DNA of 64,000 bases from assembly GCF_019578655.1 (NCBI RefSeq), contig NC_063258.1, forward strand, positions 20,154,802-20,218,801, written 5' to 3'. Numbering within the stretch: the first letter of the stretch is position 1; every line of letters begins with the position of its first letter. The notes below the pieces were generated by a model. It saw only the letters and a list, made by a program, of their open reading frames with translations. It was not told the DNA's origin and searched no databases. A program made the position numbers and the translations under genes. This DNA comes from Ricinus communis. Lineage: Eukaryota > Streptophyta > Magnoliopsida > Malpighiales > Euphorbiaceae. Positions 1-12,695 of the stretch are shown piece by piece.

Positions 1-175
1 TAGCATTGTTTTCAAAATGTAAGGTGGCGAGTCGTCACGAGTTGACGAATCGTAATAGAACCTAATGGTAGACGACTCGTCATAGAAAGATTAGGTGACA
101 AGTCCTCACACGTTGACGACTCATCACAGAAGGCTTTAGTAACGAGTCATCACACATTGACGACTCATTCACTCA
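1..175 (+). repeat. Cluster of GACGAGTCGTCA-type palindromic motifs (pol-ORF1 spacer of element I)
   Basis: At least six direct and inverted variants of the words GACGAGTCGTCAC and TTGACGACTCGTCA lie within 175 bases. The same words, including the phrase TCACAGAAGGCT, recur inside the element's own 3' LTR near 3136-3225. Similar LTR/spacer sharing with a different GC-rich motif is seen in elements C and E. Function unknown. Confidence 0.7.
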
Positions 176-867
176 CATTAATATTACTTATACTTGCATT
201 ATCGTATATTTATGCTTATCATAGCATAGTTTAATTATTTATTTTATATGTTACACATTTTTCCTTTTTATTGTTCATTAATTTTTTTATTCTATTTATT
301 CCTTGCCAAAATATCATTTCATAACTTAAAAGTTGTTTCTTTTCCAAGAATAGACATGTTCTTTCACATCTAGACACACCTTTTCACTATCTCTTACACC
401 CCTACCTCTTACACCCCTATTACATCTATAAATACACCTTTTTGACTACCCAATCTCACATATCTTCATATCCAATGAATTTCCATAACTTTCCACTATC
501 TTCCATCTTTTCTTATTCTTTCACTTCTTATATACTTAGGCTTTCTTTCATTTTCTCTCTACATTATTCATAACCAAAAACCCTCCCTACTCTTCCTATT
601 CTCTTATTTTCATTTCTTCCACTCTTCATATCTCTCCAATTCTAATTCTTGCAAGCACGACATTCACCATTGGCAAGACTAAAGCATCATCTGCTAGGAG
701 GCCACACGTTGAAGAAACACCTCATCAAGAGGAAGATCTTTCCCAAGTTTACAAAGCCAAGTTCCTAATCCTTACAAATGACGAGGGTGCCAAATTCACA
801 TCAATCAAGTTTAGGGCAATCTTAGGTTGTAAGTACATTCCTAAAATCTCTTTTGAATGATGTGGGT
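176..867 (+). other. Pyrimidine-rich spacer upstream of the 3' ORF of element I
   Basis: No gene is seen. The stretch is AT-rich and becomes strongly C/T-rich between about 400 and 650. From about 650 it shows weak coding character (degenerate Lys-rich peptide in broken frames), which may be the decayed N-terminal part of the following ORF. It corresponds in position to the spacer between pol and ORF-1 in elements C and E. Confidence 0.5.
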
Positions 868-1823
868 ATGCTTGAATCTTTTAATCAATTGTTTACTCAA
901 TGTGGATTTAAGAGATTTGTTTCTATGCATGAAGATACCAATGTGGAATTAACTATCGAATTTTATACTAAATTGGATGTTAATCCTAAAAATTCATAAA
1001 TTCTAGAATTTTGCATGCAAGGGAAGAAACATCGACTTACATACACTTTTATGAATCGTGTCTTTGGTTTTACGAGGGATGGGTTATGTGATCCCCTATC
1101 ATCTTTTAGGTTGAATGAATTATGGATGTTTTTAACTGGTTTGCAAACCCCATTCGATTCTAGGAAGGGTAGAACTATGTTTGTCAAGGATTTGAAATAT
1201 TGGTTGCCATGTAAAGTGCTTGCATCTGTTCTCTTTCATAAAACTAAATTCAATAGAGTTTCTACACAAGAGTTATTTTTAATGTGGTGCATTCATAATA
1301 AGAAATAAGTGTGCTGGACTTATTGGGTATTCAATCAATTGTTAGCTTGTGCTTCACGTAAGGATGCACCTTTAACTCATGGACATGTGATTACCATTGT
1401 TGCAAAGGCTTTGAACCTTAAACTTGATAACTATGTTCGCTTTGTTGAGCGTTCTTATTTTACTAAGCAAGCTTTTGTAAAGGAGAAGTAGGGGATGCTG
1501 CGTTTTGTTTGATTCCTCCCCGTTCCCATTCTTGTTGGAGGGGAATTGAAGGACCACCACCGGCAGAGGAGCAAAACTAGGCAGAATTCGAAGAGTAGCG
1601 TGCTTCCAAAGAGGAACTTCCCTGATACCCACCATCTGATGATGTTCCTCTCCTCATTTATCCAATTCAAAGTACCACTAGTGGTTCCTCAAGTGCCCAT
1701 CCTTCTATTTGAGATCAAATAATAGATAAGTAGATTGCTATGCAGTGTCAACTAAATGAGATGGAATTTCACAAAAAACAACTCGCTCGTCAGCAACGCA
1801 AAATGGAGTACAAATTAAATTAA
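868..1823 (+). pseudogene. ATHILA ORF-1-like / plant transposon 3' ORF, decayed
   Basis: The frame opening at 868 (MLESFNQLFTQCGF) runs with in-frame stops at 997, 1306 and 1489 through a block containing EFYTKLD, MNRVFGFTRDG and LNELWMFLTG. This resembles the plant-specific domain often found in the 3' ORF of Athila/Tat retrotransposons, where a short block recognises residues near FYANL and a following RLLG-like motif. A frameshift then leads to a Gln/Lys-rich tail (QLNEMEFHKKQLARQQRKM) ending at 1823. The equivalent tail in element E is also coiled-coil-like and Gln-rich. The protein's role is unknown; it occupies the env position but no signal peptide or membrane segment is visible here. 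It is clearly non-functional as read. Family assignment rests on position and motif flavour, so it is moderate. Confidence 0.6.
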
Positions 1824-2864
1824 ATTTTTGCTCACTCTGGCTATCCGATCGAGTCTCCACCTCCTATCCCTATGGATGATTGAGGGAGTACTTTTATCCT
1901 TGCCTTTATTTGTTTTTATTTTATGACATTGGGGATAATGTTTCATTTTAAGTGTGGGGGAAGGGATATATATATATATATATGTTTATTTATTTATTTA
2001 TTTACTTATTTATTTACTATTAGTATTTGTATTTGGTTTATTTGTGTTTTAGTATATTTTAGGTTTATGTAGTTTGGTAGTGAATTTTGTTATATTTGCA
2101 TTTATCATACATTTCATTTTTCTTCTATCTTTTAATAAGTAGTCATCTTACAAATCTTTTTCGTTTTTGATTGAGATTATTTTTTTTGCTACAAGTTTAG
2201 CTTTTTATCTCTTTTTATTATTTCTAAGATCTAAAGAATATTTAGTCAATTTGCTAGCTATGCTTAAGGCTAAAGTGGTAGAGATTCAAGCTTAGGTTTT
2301 CTTAGAAGTTTTAAGTAACCTTAGGAAAACTATAGCCATAATATGTATAAAACTTGCTTTTCAATAATGGATGAGGACTAAAAGAAAAAAAAAAGAGAAA
2401 ATGCTTTTAATATGATGCATCTTGTGTAAGTTGTGTGCAATTGAGTATGCTCCTTGGTTGCATTCATTTGGAAATGGATGTATCATGTATTCGAGTAAGT
2501 TGTGTGTATTTGTGTTTGCTCCTCATTTGCATTCATTCAGAAAGAATACATCTAGAAGATATGCTTATAAATAAATTGTCTAAAAATGCCATGACTAAAG
2601 TGAGTTGTTATGTGTGCTTAACATTGTCTCTAGGTTGCCTTTTGCCTTTAAAATTCCTAAGTTTGAAGAATGAATATTTTGGCTAAGTAGCTTGGTTAGA
2701 ATCTTGACTTTGTGTTCTTGGTTTTATTTTTAATAAATTGAGATAAAACGGTAAATTTATTGCTTTTCTTTAACCTCTTTCGGAATTGAAATGGTTTGCC
2801 AAGATAACTACATTTGTTTTGGAGAAGAAGAAAATTTTGTTAACTTTTCCATGAAGATCTACTC
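1824..2864 (+). other. 3' non-coding region of element I with an internal PPT-like motif
   Basis: No coding region. It begins with the polypurine word TAAGTGTGGGGGAAGGG at 1949-1965, nearly identical to the true polypurine tract at 2887-2902. Downstream the region is AT-rich with scattered short words shared with the 3' regions of elements 1, C and F (for example near 2435-2540, variants of AATTGAGTATGCTCC). The 938-base distance between the two polypurine copies is the shortest among the elements here. Confidence 0.6.
1966..2018. repeat. Compound microsatellite (TA)n then (TTTA)n
   Basis: About nine TA units (1966-1983) are followed by about eight TTTA-type units to 2018, with one TTTAC variant. 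It sits just downstream of the internal polypurine motif of element I. Confidence 0.9.
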
Positions 2865-2902
2865 TTGCTTGAGGGCAAGCAAGGTCTAAGTGTGGGGGAG
2901 TT
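2865..2902 (+). promoter_or_regulatory. Hairpin plus polypurine tract, element I
   Basis: A perfect 7-bp inverted repeat TTGCTTG/CAAGCAA with a 4-base loop (2865-2882) is followed by TAAGTGTGGGGGAGTT ending at 2902, directly before the LTR start TGATAC. By LTR-retrotransposon rules this is the plus-strand primer site. The hairpin has the same design in five other elements of the window. Confidence 0.8.
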
Positions 2903-4390
2903 TGATACAATGCAAATATCCATAGTTCTTTAGGTTATTTTAGTTTTAGTTTTATTTGATTTTACTATATTTATGTGCTTATTTGTTTCTAAAGGTGTTA
3001 TTTTTATTTGGTTTATGTTTATGATTGATTGTGTGTGTTTTATACATGTTTTTAGGCTCAAAATGTGCATGAAAAGGACTTGGGATTGTTTGGTGTGAAG
3101 TGTGAAGCTTGAAAAGTCTAATTGGAGCCTTAGTAGATCTTGAAGAGTCGTCACCATCTTGACAAGTCGTCACAGAAGGCTGAGTGACGAGTCGGCACCG
3201 TCTTGATGAGTCAGTCCCCAAGAGTTGCAACTTTTCCTAGTTTGAGCAGTTTTAGTATTTTGGTCATAACTTTGTCTACAGACATCCAAATGAGGTGATT
3301 CAAGTTGCTCTGGAAAGATAACAGAATCAAGAAGAAACTATCTAGAGATAAAGTCATATGATGGACGAAAATGCCCTTGAAATTACAGAATCTGCAAAGG
3401 AAGGTGACTTTTCATGTCAAAAGGTGCCTTTTTCCATTTCTACACGAATAACAGCCTTTAGAAACATATAAATAAGTGTGTTTGGCTCTATTTTGGGAAT
3501 GAGAAAAGAAATATAGATATAGAGCATAGTTTTTAATAGAAGTATTAAGTTTTAGAAATCATTGCAAGGACTTTGTTATAGTTTTTTAGAATTAACTAGA
3601 AGGAGACCAAGTCAAGAAGCAAGAAGAGAAGATTGCTCTACACTGAGAAAGTGCTAGAAGACTTAAAAAAAGGTTTTATCTATTCACTTTCTTCTGTATA
3701 CCTTTCCTATGTTGCAATTGATTTTCTCTTATTGTTATCTAAATATTTGTCTTGGCTAAGTCTTTGTATGAGATTTACAATGATGAATTAATTAAAAACT
3801 ATATTTTTATTTTATGTTATTTATGATTTAATTTCAATTAGTGCTCATTCGTATTATGTATGCTTGATCACCATATGTAACTTGTTAATCAAATTATTCA
3901 CTAAGAGATTTGGAGTAATTTGGTGGAACATAATTGATATTACTTAAGAATTTAATTTGGCTTGGATACAAGAGTTTCATCTTAAGGGAATAAGAATTAG
4001 TATAATGTGCTAATGATTTCTCTTTATCTTTGCATTGCCATGAAAATGAATGTAGACTCTAAGAGGAAATACCTTTAATTGACAATGAGAATTACCTTTA
4101 AAGACTATAGACTAATTTCCAATCAATATGTTTTATGATAATAATGTTCAAAATTCTTATTTGATTGTGATTTGTGATTTTCCCATATATATATATTGTT
4201 ATAACTTGTGTGAATATTTAAGTAATTAGTTAGTATTTAGATCTCCTTATTTTTTTTAATTGCTATTATAATTTTTGTTTATTTTGCTTATCCATTTTAC
4301 CTAACCAGTTAATACAAAGTTTACCCCAATTTTCGAGTATTCGACACCCTTCTTGCTCTATACTAAGTCCTAGAGACTAGGGTATGTAAT
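2903..4390 (+). repeat. 3' LTR of element I (right edge approximate)
   Basis: It starts TGATACAATG immediately after the polypurine tract. It contains a GTCGTCAC-rich block (about 3136-3225), the sequence before a likely transcript start near 3470, and an AT-rich U5. A GAGTATTCGACACCC word near 4337-4352 resembles the GATTCGACACCCATCA terminus of the element G LTR, so the LTR probably ends soon after it, but no clear CA terminus or target duplication was found. Confidence 0.65.
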
Positions 4391-6297
4391 TTGTCCACTA
4401 CATATAACATTGTGAATCATATTCTTTAGTCAATTAATCTTTGTTAAGCAAAAAAACCACTATAGAAACTATTCTAACACTCATACAAAATAGCATTATC
4501 AACATCATATACTTTAAATGGTATAAAAAGTCTCATAGATTTTAACCACCCTTACAACAATTATCACCAATCAACCGTCATTCAAAATCTTACTCTAGGC
4601 ACACTTGATGGCTAACCCTTCCTCTACATTAGCACGGTCTGGCCCTTCTCCCTTCACCGGCCTGCAATCAAGTGTCCTGTTATCTAATGCGCATTAACAA
4701 CCACAAATAAATCACATGGGCATATATCAGTCTCAGCACATTTCAGACACATCACTGTGAGGAGGCATTTCTTGAAAACAAAGTACATTTTCATTCGCTC
4801 AAAGGCATTAGATGAATGCTCTTTTTAACACTAAAATGAAACTATATTAGATTGCCCCATAATTGTGAATATAAGTAATATGCAATCGATGAAATTAAGG
4901 CTATCAATGTTTGTGCTCATCAAGGAAAAGCAAAGATCTTTAATGAACATTATATATTGATTAATTAGGAAAACTAAAAGTTGAAATATTCTTATTGTTG
5001 AATTGCAAAATCATCACATGTAAAATCCAACACAAACAACCTACTTTTGTTAATTATACTTCAAATTTGTAAAACCAATAGAATATATTTTGAAATAAGT
5101 ACCAATCTAAAATTTAATAAGCTTAAAATAGCAAATTTAAGTTTATTTTTTTCCAAGTTCAATATTCAGCTTTCAAATCAAAGAAATCAACTTTGCAAAG
5201 ACTTGATATCTACTCACCGAAAGTGACCTTTAGTCATACCCAACCAGCTCTATAAAATATCTACCTTGCACTTGCATTTCTTGCCATTTTCAATATCTAA
5301 TTTATAAATTTCACTTAGAATTCAACAAAATAATAAGCTTTTATGCTCTCCTATCATGCAGCCCCCAAATGATATACAAATTATGCTTTTAAACTCAATC
5401 TTACATTCCTATCTCAACAACCATGATTTTAGAGCCAACTTTGAAAATTATTGGGAATTACATATGAGGTATTTGAGGCTCATCTTCTGTATATTTCTAG
5501 GTATCCAAGTCTATAATATGCAGAAAAAGTTTCACTTCAATTAGATAAATATAGAAGGAGTTAAGCATAATTTAATATGACAAGCTCAAACTATCCTGAC
5601 AGAATGAGCAATAAATTGTTTGGTCCGATTCCATAAAGATAAAGACAGAACTAGCACAAACGTGAAACTACAAAGTCATATAGGACTGCTAAAGTTTTCT
5701 ATGCATCAAGCTACGCCTAATTTGGAGCTAGCTCAAGATATGACATAAATACGGAGGCTAAAAAATCAAAAAAATCCAACCCGAGAATACAGTTCACCAG
5801 TCCTAACTCAAATAAATCAAAACTCTTATAATACTTACCAAATAAACCTTTAGAGCCTTTATAGATGAAGATTATGGCCAACAAAGTGCTTAAACCCTGA
5901 AATTCCTCTTGGAGAAAGATTAGACCAGGTTGTTTAATGAAGAAACTCTCTCAATTCCTCTCTTTTCTTTTCTTATGTTAACTGTCTGAGTGTGTGAGAA
6001 CATATATGTATATAGAGACTTAGGAGTAGAGAGTGGATGATTCTAGATATAGTTAAGGGTAGAATTAGTTATAAAAATATCCCCTTAGGTCCTTAATGAA
6101 TTACTCATATTACTTATGAACCCTCTAACTTTTATTCTTTCATCCTAATTCAATCCACCATTTTCTTTTCATTTTAATTAAGTCCCACTGTTATTTATTA
6201 TTAAACATACTTAAGTACTACCTTAATTCAATTAAGATACTATATATAAATGCAATGCTAAATGGATAGATACATACTTAGAGTATGGGTGTGACAG
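4391..6297 (-). repeat. Putative long LTR of another Ty3/gypsy element, minus orientation
   Basis: No coding region is seen. Read on the minus strand the block opens TGTCACACCCATACTC at 6297, a start common in LTRs of plant chromoviruses of the Tekay/Del type. Further in lie a TATA-like CTCTATATACATATATG stretch (about 6005-6020) and a pyrimidine-rich leader, as expected for U3/R. The far end near 4.39 kb is not defined and no target duplication was found. It could instead be unrelated intergenic sequence. Confidence 0.35.
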
Positions 6298-6300
6298 TAG

Positions 6301-8762
6301 ATGATCAAATAGCATGAGATGTAAATCCATAGGTGAATGGGAAAAGTCTAATATAAGTCGGAATGCAAGGGTTTTTTATGTTTGGGATGCATATAATGAA
6401 GTAATTTGGGTCAGAATATTTTTAGATAGGTCTACTCAAATTTACCCTTTTTTTTCATTAAGCTGGCTTATAAAATTTGGGACTACGAGAATTGTTGCCC
6501 AATCAATTCCTCTATTGTTCTTGATTTGTCTCTAGTTTATTTATATTTATTTATTTATTTATTAATATTTAGCTTATAGTTTCTTCTTCTTATGGAATGA
6601 GGGCTTTCGCACTATAAAAACTATATGCAATCGAATACTTAAGGCTAATGAGCATATTATTTCAGTTTTCTACCTTGCAGGAAATCACGTTATTGGTTCT
6701 TTCAAGAACTTTATGGACTTATCAACACTCATGCTAGAGAGCATAGACTTATTATTTACGTCCTTCCTTTGTCTTGTGTTCTTTGTATGCCCTTGTGTTT
6801 AAATCAACTTGATTTGATTCTTATGCTTAGCCGTACAGAAGACAATAAAGAACTTGTGATTTCTTTCCTTACTCGATCTAAAATCTTACCTATATTCTCA
6901 TTTTGTTGGTTTCTTTTGTGTCCTTCTTCCTAATCTCTGTCTAGTATGATGGTTTAGTTTTATTTGGGGAGCATGTATATGAGTCTTCAATGAAAGCACG
7001 TGGAAACCGGCAATCACAGGCACCAATCTAGTACTTTGATGATTGCGGAGAAAGAAGATTAGTTGATCATGTATTAATATCATTCTCTGAATAATCATGG
7101 ACAAATCTTTTAGTGGAAAGAGGGAACGATGAGAATAACGGCACTCCCAAATATTTCGATTCAAGATTTACAGCATTGGGATCTCCATCCTTCCTTGTTC
7201 CTCTAATAAAAGAAATGAGAATATAGGTAGGATTTGTATCCGATAAAAAAAGAAAATGCAAGTTTTTTATTCTCTTCCATGGCTAAGCGTAAGGAAGGAC
7301 ATGAGTAATAAGACTAGGTTCGCTAGTGCAACTCTTCATAAGTTCGCAAAGGTCTTGAAAGAACCCATAACTTATTTCTCTGCAAGGTAGAAAACTAAAA
7401 TAATATGCTCACTAGCCTCAAATATTAGGACACATGCAGTTTTCATAGTGCAAAAGCCCCTCATTCTATAAGAAGAAGAAACTAGAAGCAAATATGAATA
7501 AATAAATAAAGAAAGATAAATAAACTAAAGTCAAATCAAGAACTAGAGAGGAGTTTAGCCAACAAATCTCGTAGTCTCAAATTTTATGAGCCAGCTTAAT
7601 GAAACAAGGGGAAATTCTTATGGGCCTACCTAATAACACTCCGGCTAAAATTACATTATTAGATGCATCCCAAACATCAAAATGTGCGCATTCCCGCTTT
7701 ATCCATCATGCGCTTGTATTTGGGTTTCCTTTTGCTTGATCATCAATTCATGCTCTAATACACCAATGAAGCTTGTCAATTATGTTCTTATGATTTCTTA
7801 ACGAAAATAAGGAAAAATTCGTATAGGCTTACCTAATAATACTTCGACCCAATTCTCTTTATTATATGCCTCATAAACATCAAAACGCGTGCATTCTCGC
7901 TTGTATTAATTGAAAGTAGCATGATTTTTCCTTTACGTGTGTAGATTTGCATCTCGTGCTTCTTTAACATCGAGTGACACCTCAATGTCACCGATCAAGC
8001 TTATCAATTGCAGTCCCATGATTCCGTATTGAAAACAAGTGGAAATTTGCATGGGCTTACCAAATAACACTTTGACCTCAAACTTATTGCTCACGCCCTT
8101 CCTTTCTTTTGTGTTCTTTGTCTACCCTTGTGTTTAAATCTATTCAATTTGATCCTTAAGCTTAACCATATGGAAAAGAACAAAGAACTTGTGATTTTAT
8201 TTAGAGAGCGTAAACACCAGTGTTGAGTGAAAGCACATGGAAGCGGCAATCATAGGCATTGATCCAAGGCCTGGAAAAATGAGAAAAAAGAGAATTAGTT
8301 GAGTGAGTATTGATATCATTCTTAGAATGTTCTCGGATGAATCTTTTGAAGGAAAGAGGGAATGTTGAGAATCGAGTCTCTCCCAAATAATCTAATTTAG
8401 GATTGGCACCATTGGGATCTCTATCATTCATTATTCCTCTAGGCACGATGACTTCTGATGACATAAGGATTGGTGTAAGGAGTCATGAGAACTCAATTGA
8501 CAAGCTTGACCGATGGCATTGGGGTTTAACTTGATGATTAAGCTAAACAAGACGTAAATCCACATGCGTAAGGGATAAATCATGTTATTTTTTATTAATC
8601 CAAGTGTAATACAAGTGGTAGTGCAAGCATTTTGGTATTTGGGAGGCATATAATGAAGTAATTTAGATTGGAGTATTATTAGGTAGGCCCACATGAATTT
8701 TTCCTTATTTTTATTAAGCTGGATCATAATAATTTAGGACAATAAGAGTTGTTGACCAATTA
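6301..8762. repeat. U repeat block 1: forward, inverted and forward copies
   Basis: A non-coding unit (U) is recognised by fixed words: GCACTATAAAAAC, GAGGCTAATGAGC, CTACCTTGCAGG, AGCATAGACTTATC, CCTTGTGTTTAAATC, TTGCACCATTGGGATCTCC, AATCCAAGCGTAATAC and AGGTAGGCCCAC. Here a forward copy (6301-7203) abuts an inverted copy (7204 to about 8060), followed by another forward piece (about 8070-8762). The inverted arms (about 6350-6920 and 7204-7690) could form a large imperfect stem. No reading frame is shared between copies, so I take U as non-coding; its class is unknown. Confidence 0.75.
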
Positions 8763-9426
8763 GCTACTCTCTCATTGATACTAACGTGGCTAACTTATGT
8801 AATACCCGTATTCAATGTTAGTGTCTTCACCAAGGATCGTTCACCTAATCAAGCAAAAAAACTCTAACTCCCAATAAGACCCTTAAATAACTTGTACTTA
8901 AGAACCGTATTATAAAGAATTAAAGACTATTTGACATAAGCAAAAGTATAAATTAAACTAAGTTTATAAAATAAGCCTTCACTTGAGAAATTTACCAAGT
9001 TCATAAGAATAAAAAAAGAGAATTAACTCCAAAATAATCAATATTCAATAACTCCCTTTATATAGAAATTCATACTAGCTTATATAGGCCTTAAAAAAAT
9101 CTAATTTTGTAATGATAAGGAAGCAAATAACAATAGTACTAGGAATAAAGCTCCTAAACTAAAAGGATAACTTAAAACAAGACTCCTAACTATTAAAAGA
9201 CTTCTTTAAATGAACAAAAATGCTTAAAATTTGTCCAACCCAAGCCCATATAATAACATGATAATTGGACTTAAATAACATGTGATATGTGGCCCATTTT
9301 TTAATATTGGACTCCAAATAGCTTGACTTGCTTATCTTGGGTTTATCTTGTCTTGGTCATGCCTCCATATGTTGGATTGAGTTGATAAAAGTATCTTAAG
9401 GCCCATTGTTTTGATTAAGCCCAATC
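8763..9426 (-). repeat. H LTR-like fragment, minus orientation
   Basis: The plus strand begins TGATACTAACGTGGC at about 8774; its reverse complement is the end of the block at 17826-18120 (GCCACGTTCATATCA). It shares the words TTCACCTAATCAAGC and AAGAATTAAAG with that block in reverse complement. It lies inside U repeats on both sides. No coding sequence. Confidence 0.55.
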
Positions 9427-12400
9427 CCACATAGATTTATCACTTACGTCCTTCCTTTCTTTTGTGTTCTTTATCGACCCTTGTGTTTAAGTCAATTCGA
9501 TTTTGATCCTTTCGCATAGCCGTATGGAAGAGAATAAAGAACTTGTGATTTCTTTCCTTATTAGATATGAAATCCCACCTATGTTCTCATTCAGTTCGTT
9601 TCTTTTGTTCCACTAAATTTAATCTCAGTCTAGTTTAATGTTTTGGTTTTATTTGGGGAGCATAAATACGAGTGTTGATTAAAAGCGCATAGAAGCGGCA
9701 ATCATAAGCACTGATACAATGCTTGGACAAATGCGAAGAAAGAAAATTAGATGATCGAGTATTGATATCATTATCAGAATGAACGCGAATGAATCTTTTG
9801 GAGGAAAGAGATAACACCGAGAATCGAGGCACACCCTAATGTTCCAATTCAGGATTTGCACCATTGGGATCTGCATCATTCCATGTTCCTCTAGGCACTA
9901 GGACTCCTAATGACATAAGGATTGGCATAAGGAATCATGGGAATGCGACAAGCTTGACTGATGGCATTAGGGCGTGACTTGATGATCTAGCAAGACGAGA
10001 AATCCACACGCGTAAGGGAGAAATCATGTTGCTTTTGATTAATCCAAGGGGAATGCGTACATTTTTATGTTTGGGACACATATAATTATGTCATTTGGAA
10101 TCAGGGTGTTATTAGGTATGCCCACACGAGTCTTCATAAGTCCGCAAAGGTCTTGAAAGAACCCATAACTTATTTCTCCGCAAGGTAGGAAACTAAAATA
10201 ATATGCTCACTAGCCTTAAATATTCGGTTGCATGCGGTTTTCATAGTGGAAAAGTCGTCATTCCATAAGAAGAAGAAACTAGAAGCTACATATGAATAAA
10301 TAAATAAATAAAGACGAATAAACTAAAGTCAAATCAAGAATGAGAGAGGAGTTGATTGGCCAACAACTCTCGTGGTCTCAAGTTTCATGAGCTAGCTTAA
10401 TGAAGATAAGAGAAAATTCTTATAGGCCTACCTAATAACACTCCGGTCCAAATTACATCATTATTGTGCATCCCAAACATTAAAATATGCACATTCTCAC
10501 TTAGATTAATTGAAAGTAACATGATTTGTCCATCACATGCTTGGATTTGCATCTTGTCCTGCTTGATCATCAAGTCATGCTCCAATGCCACCGGTGAAGC
10601 TTGTCAATTATGTTCCTATGATTCCTTAACAGAAACAAGGTTAATTTTGTGTGGATACTCTGGCCCAATTTACTTCATTATATGCCTCTTAAACATCAAC
10701 ACAAGCATTCTCGCTTGGATTAATCGAAAGCAACATTATTTTTCCATCGCATGCTTGGATTTGCATCTCATCCCGCTTGATCATCAAGTCACGCTCCAAT
10801 GCCATCGGTGAACCTTATTAATTATGTTCCCATAATTCCTTAACGAAAATAAGATTAATTTCGTGTGGGCGTACCTTATAACATTCTGGCCTAATTTACT
10901 TCATTTTATGCCTCTTAAATATCAAAATGCGTGCATTTCTGTTGTATTAATCGAAAGTAGCATCATTTCTCCCTTAGGAATGTGGATTTGCATCTCGTGC
11001 TGCTTGATCATCAAGTCACGCCTCAATACCACCGGTCAAGCTTGTCAATTGCGTTCTCATGATTCTTAAATAATCAAGTAGGAGGAGAGATAAATCCATG
11101 CTCATAAGGGAAAAGTCATGTTGTTTTCAATTAATTCAAGCTTTGCTAGGCCCATGCTAATTTTCCATTATTTTTGTTAAATTCGCTCATCAAATTTGGG
11201 ATCATGAGAGTTGTTGCCTAGTCAACTACTCTCTGGTTCTTGATTTGGCTTTAGTTTATCCATATTTCCTTATCGATTTATTCAAGTTTATCTTCTAATT
11301 TCTTTTCTTTTTTTTATGTAATGAGGCTTTTAAAATATAAGAACTGCATGCTACTTTAGGCAAGTTAGCATATTATTTCAATGTAATAACTTGTGGGGAA
11401 TCAAGTTATCAGTTCTTTTAAGAACTTTACGAACTTATCAACACTCACGCTAGTGAACATAGACTTATCACTGACGTCCTTTCATTCTTTTGTGCTCTTT
11501 ATCTGCCCTTGTGTTTAAATGAATTTGATTTGATCCTTACACTTAGTTGTATAAAAGAGAACAAAAAACTTGTGATTTCTTTCCTTATTTGATCCAAAAT
11601 CTTACCTATTTTCTCATTTTGTTCGTTTGTTTTATGCCTCTCTTTCTAATCTCTGTCCAATATAATGGTTTTATTTTATTTAGGGAGCATAAGTACGAGT
11701 ATTGAGTGAAAGTGCTTAGAAGCGGAAATCATAGGCACCGATCCAATGCTTGGATAAATGAAAAGAAAGAAAATTAGTTAAACATCTATTGATATCATTT
11801 TTTGAATGATCGCGGACAAATCTTCTAAAGGAAAGTGGGAATAATGAGAATTTAGGCATTCTAAATATTCTGATGCAGGATTTGCACCATTGGAATCTCC
11901 ATCATTCCTTATTCCTCTAGTCACGATGACTTCTGATGGCAGAAGGATTGGCATAAAGAATCATGGGAACTTAATTGACAAGCTTGACCAATGGCATTTT
12001 GCTTAGCTTAATGATCAAGTAGGACGAGATGTAAACCCATGCTCATATTTTGGGTCGGGTTATTATTAGGTAGGCCTTTATAAATTTCCCCTTGCATTTG
12101 TTAAGCTGGCTCACAAAATTTGGGAAAATGAGAGTTGTTGACCAATAAACTCCTCTCTGATTCTTGATTTGACTTTAGTTTATTCATCCTTCTTTATTTA
12201 TTTATGTATATTTAGCTTCTTGTCTCTTCTTCATATAGAATTAGGGCTTTAACACTATAAAAACTACATGCAACCGAATAATTGAGGCTAGTGAGCATAT
12301 TGTTTTAGTTTTCTACCTTGTGGGAAATCAAGTTATGCCTTCTTGCAAGAACTTTATAGACTTATGAAGACCTGCACTAGCAAACCTAGATTTGGAATCG

Positions 12401-12440
12401 AGGCATGCCACAATATTCCATTTCAACAATTAGACTATTG
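9427..12440. repeat. U repeat block 2: forward, inverted and forward copies
   Basis: A forward copy (9427 to about 10120) is followed by inverted material (about 10125-11055) in which the segment around AGGCCTACCTAATAACA is repeated three times with variation near 10430, 10620 and 10860. A long forward copy follows (about 11100-12440). All anchor words of the U unit are present. No gene. Confidence 0.75.
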
Positions 12441-12458
12441 GGATCTCCACCATTGATA

Positions 12459-12660
12459 AGAACCCATCTAGCATAAGAAATCCTACTCCAACAAGGAATC
12501 CTAATGATGTAAATCCTACTAGCTGAAAGAATCCTATTCTGACAAGGAGTCCTACTGTAACTAGGAGTTCTACTCCAACAAGGAGTCCTAATGATATTAG
12601 GAGTCTAAATGAAATCAAGAATTCAAGTGACCTTAGTAATCCTAATCCAACTAGGATTCA
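12459..12660. repeat. Degenerate minisatellite of GGAGTCCTA-like words
   Basis: Words such as AAGGAGTCCTACT, AAGGAATCCTAATG and TAGGAGTTCTACTCC repeat about ten times with 12-24 base spacing. An inverted, more degraded version lies at about 14570-14710, at the mirror position of the H inverted pair. The long Leu/Val-rich frame on the minus strand is a by-product of this repetition. Confidence 0.65.
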
Positions 12661-12695
12661 AGATCCACTTCACATCCATGGAGACCCAATTATAA

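Larger units (their letters stand above)
1..4390 (+). mobile_element. Element I: 3' part of an Athila-like LTR retrotransposon
   Basis: Only the downstream part of this element lies in the window. In order it shows a pol-ORF1 spacer with repeated GACGAGTCGTCA-like motifs, a decayed ATHILA ORF-1-like frame (868-1823), a long 3' non-coding region, a hairpin and polypurine tract (2865-2902) and a 3' LTR starting TGATACAATG at 2903. The order matches elements C and E elsewhere in the window. Gag and pol would lie left of position 1. The right edge is approximate, because the LTR 3' end near 4.39 kb merges into another repeat. Confidence 0.75.

Noticed and set aside
12430..12618. Leu/Val-rich minus-strand frame resembling a membrane protein
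   Set aside because: It is produced by the degenerate GGAGTCCTA minisatellite and has no relatives outside it.
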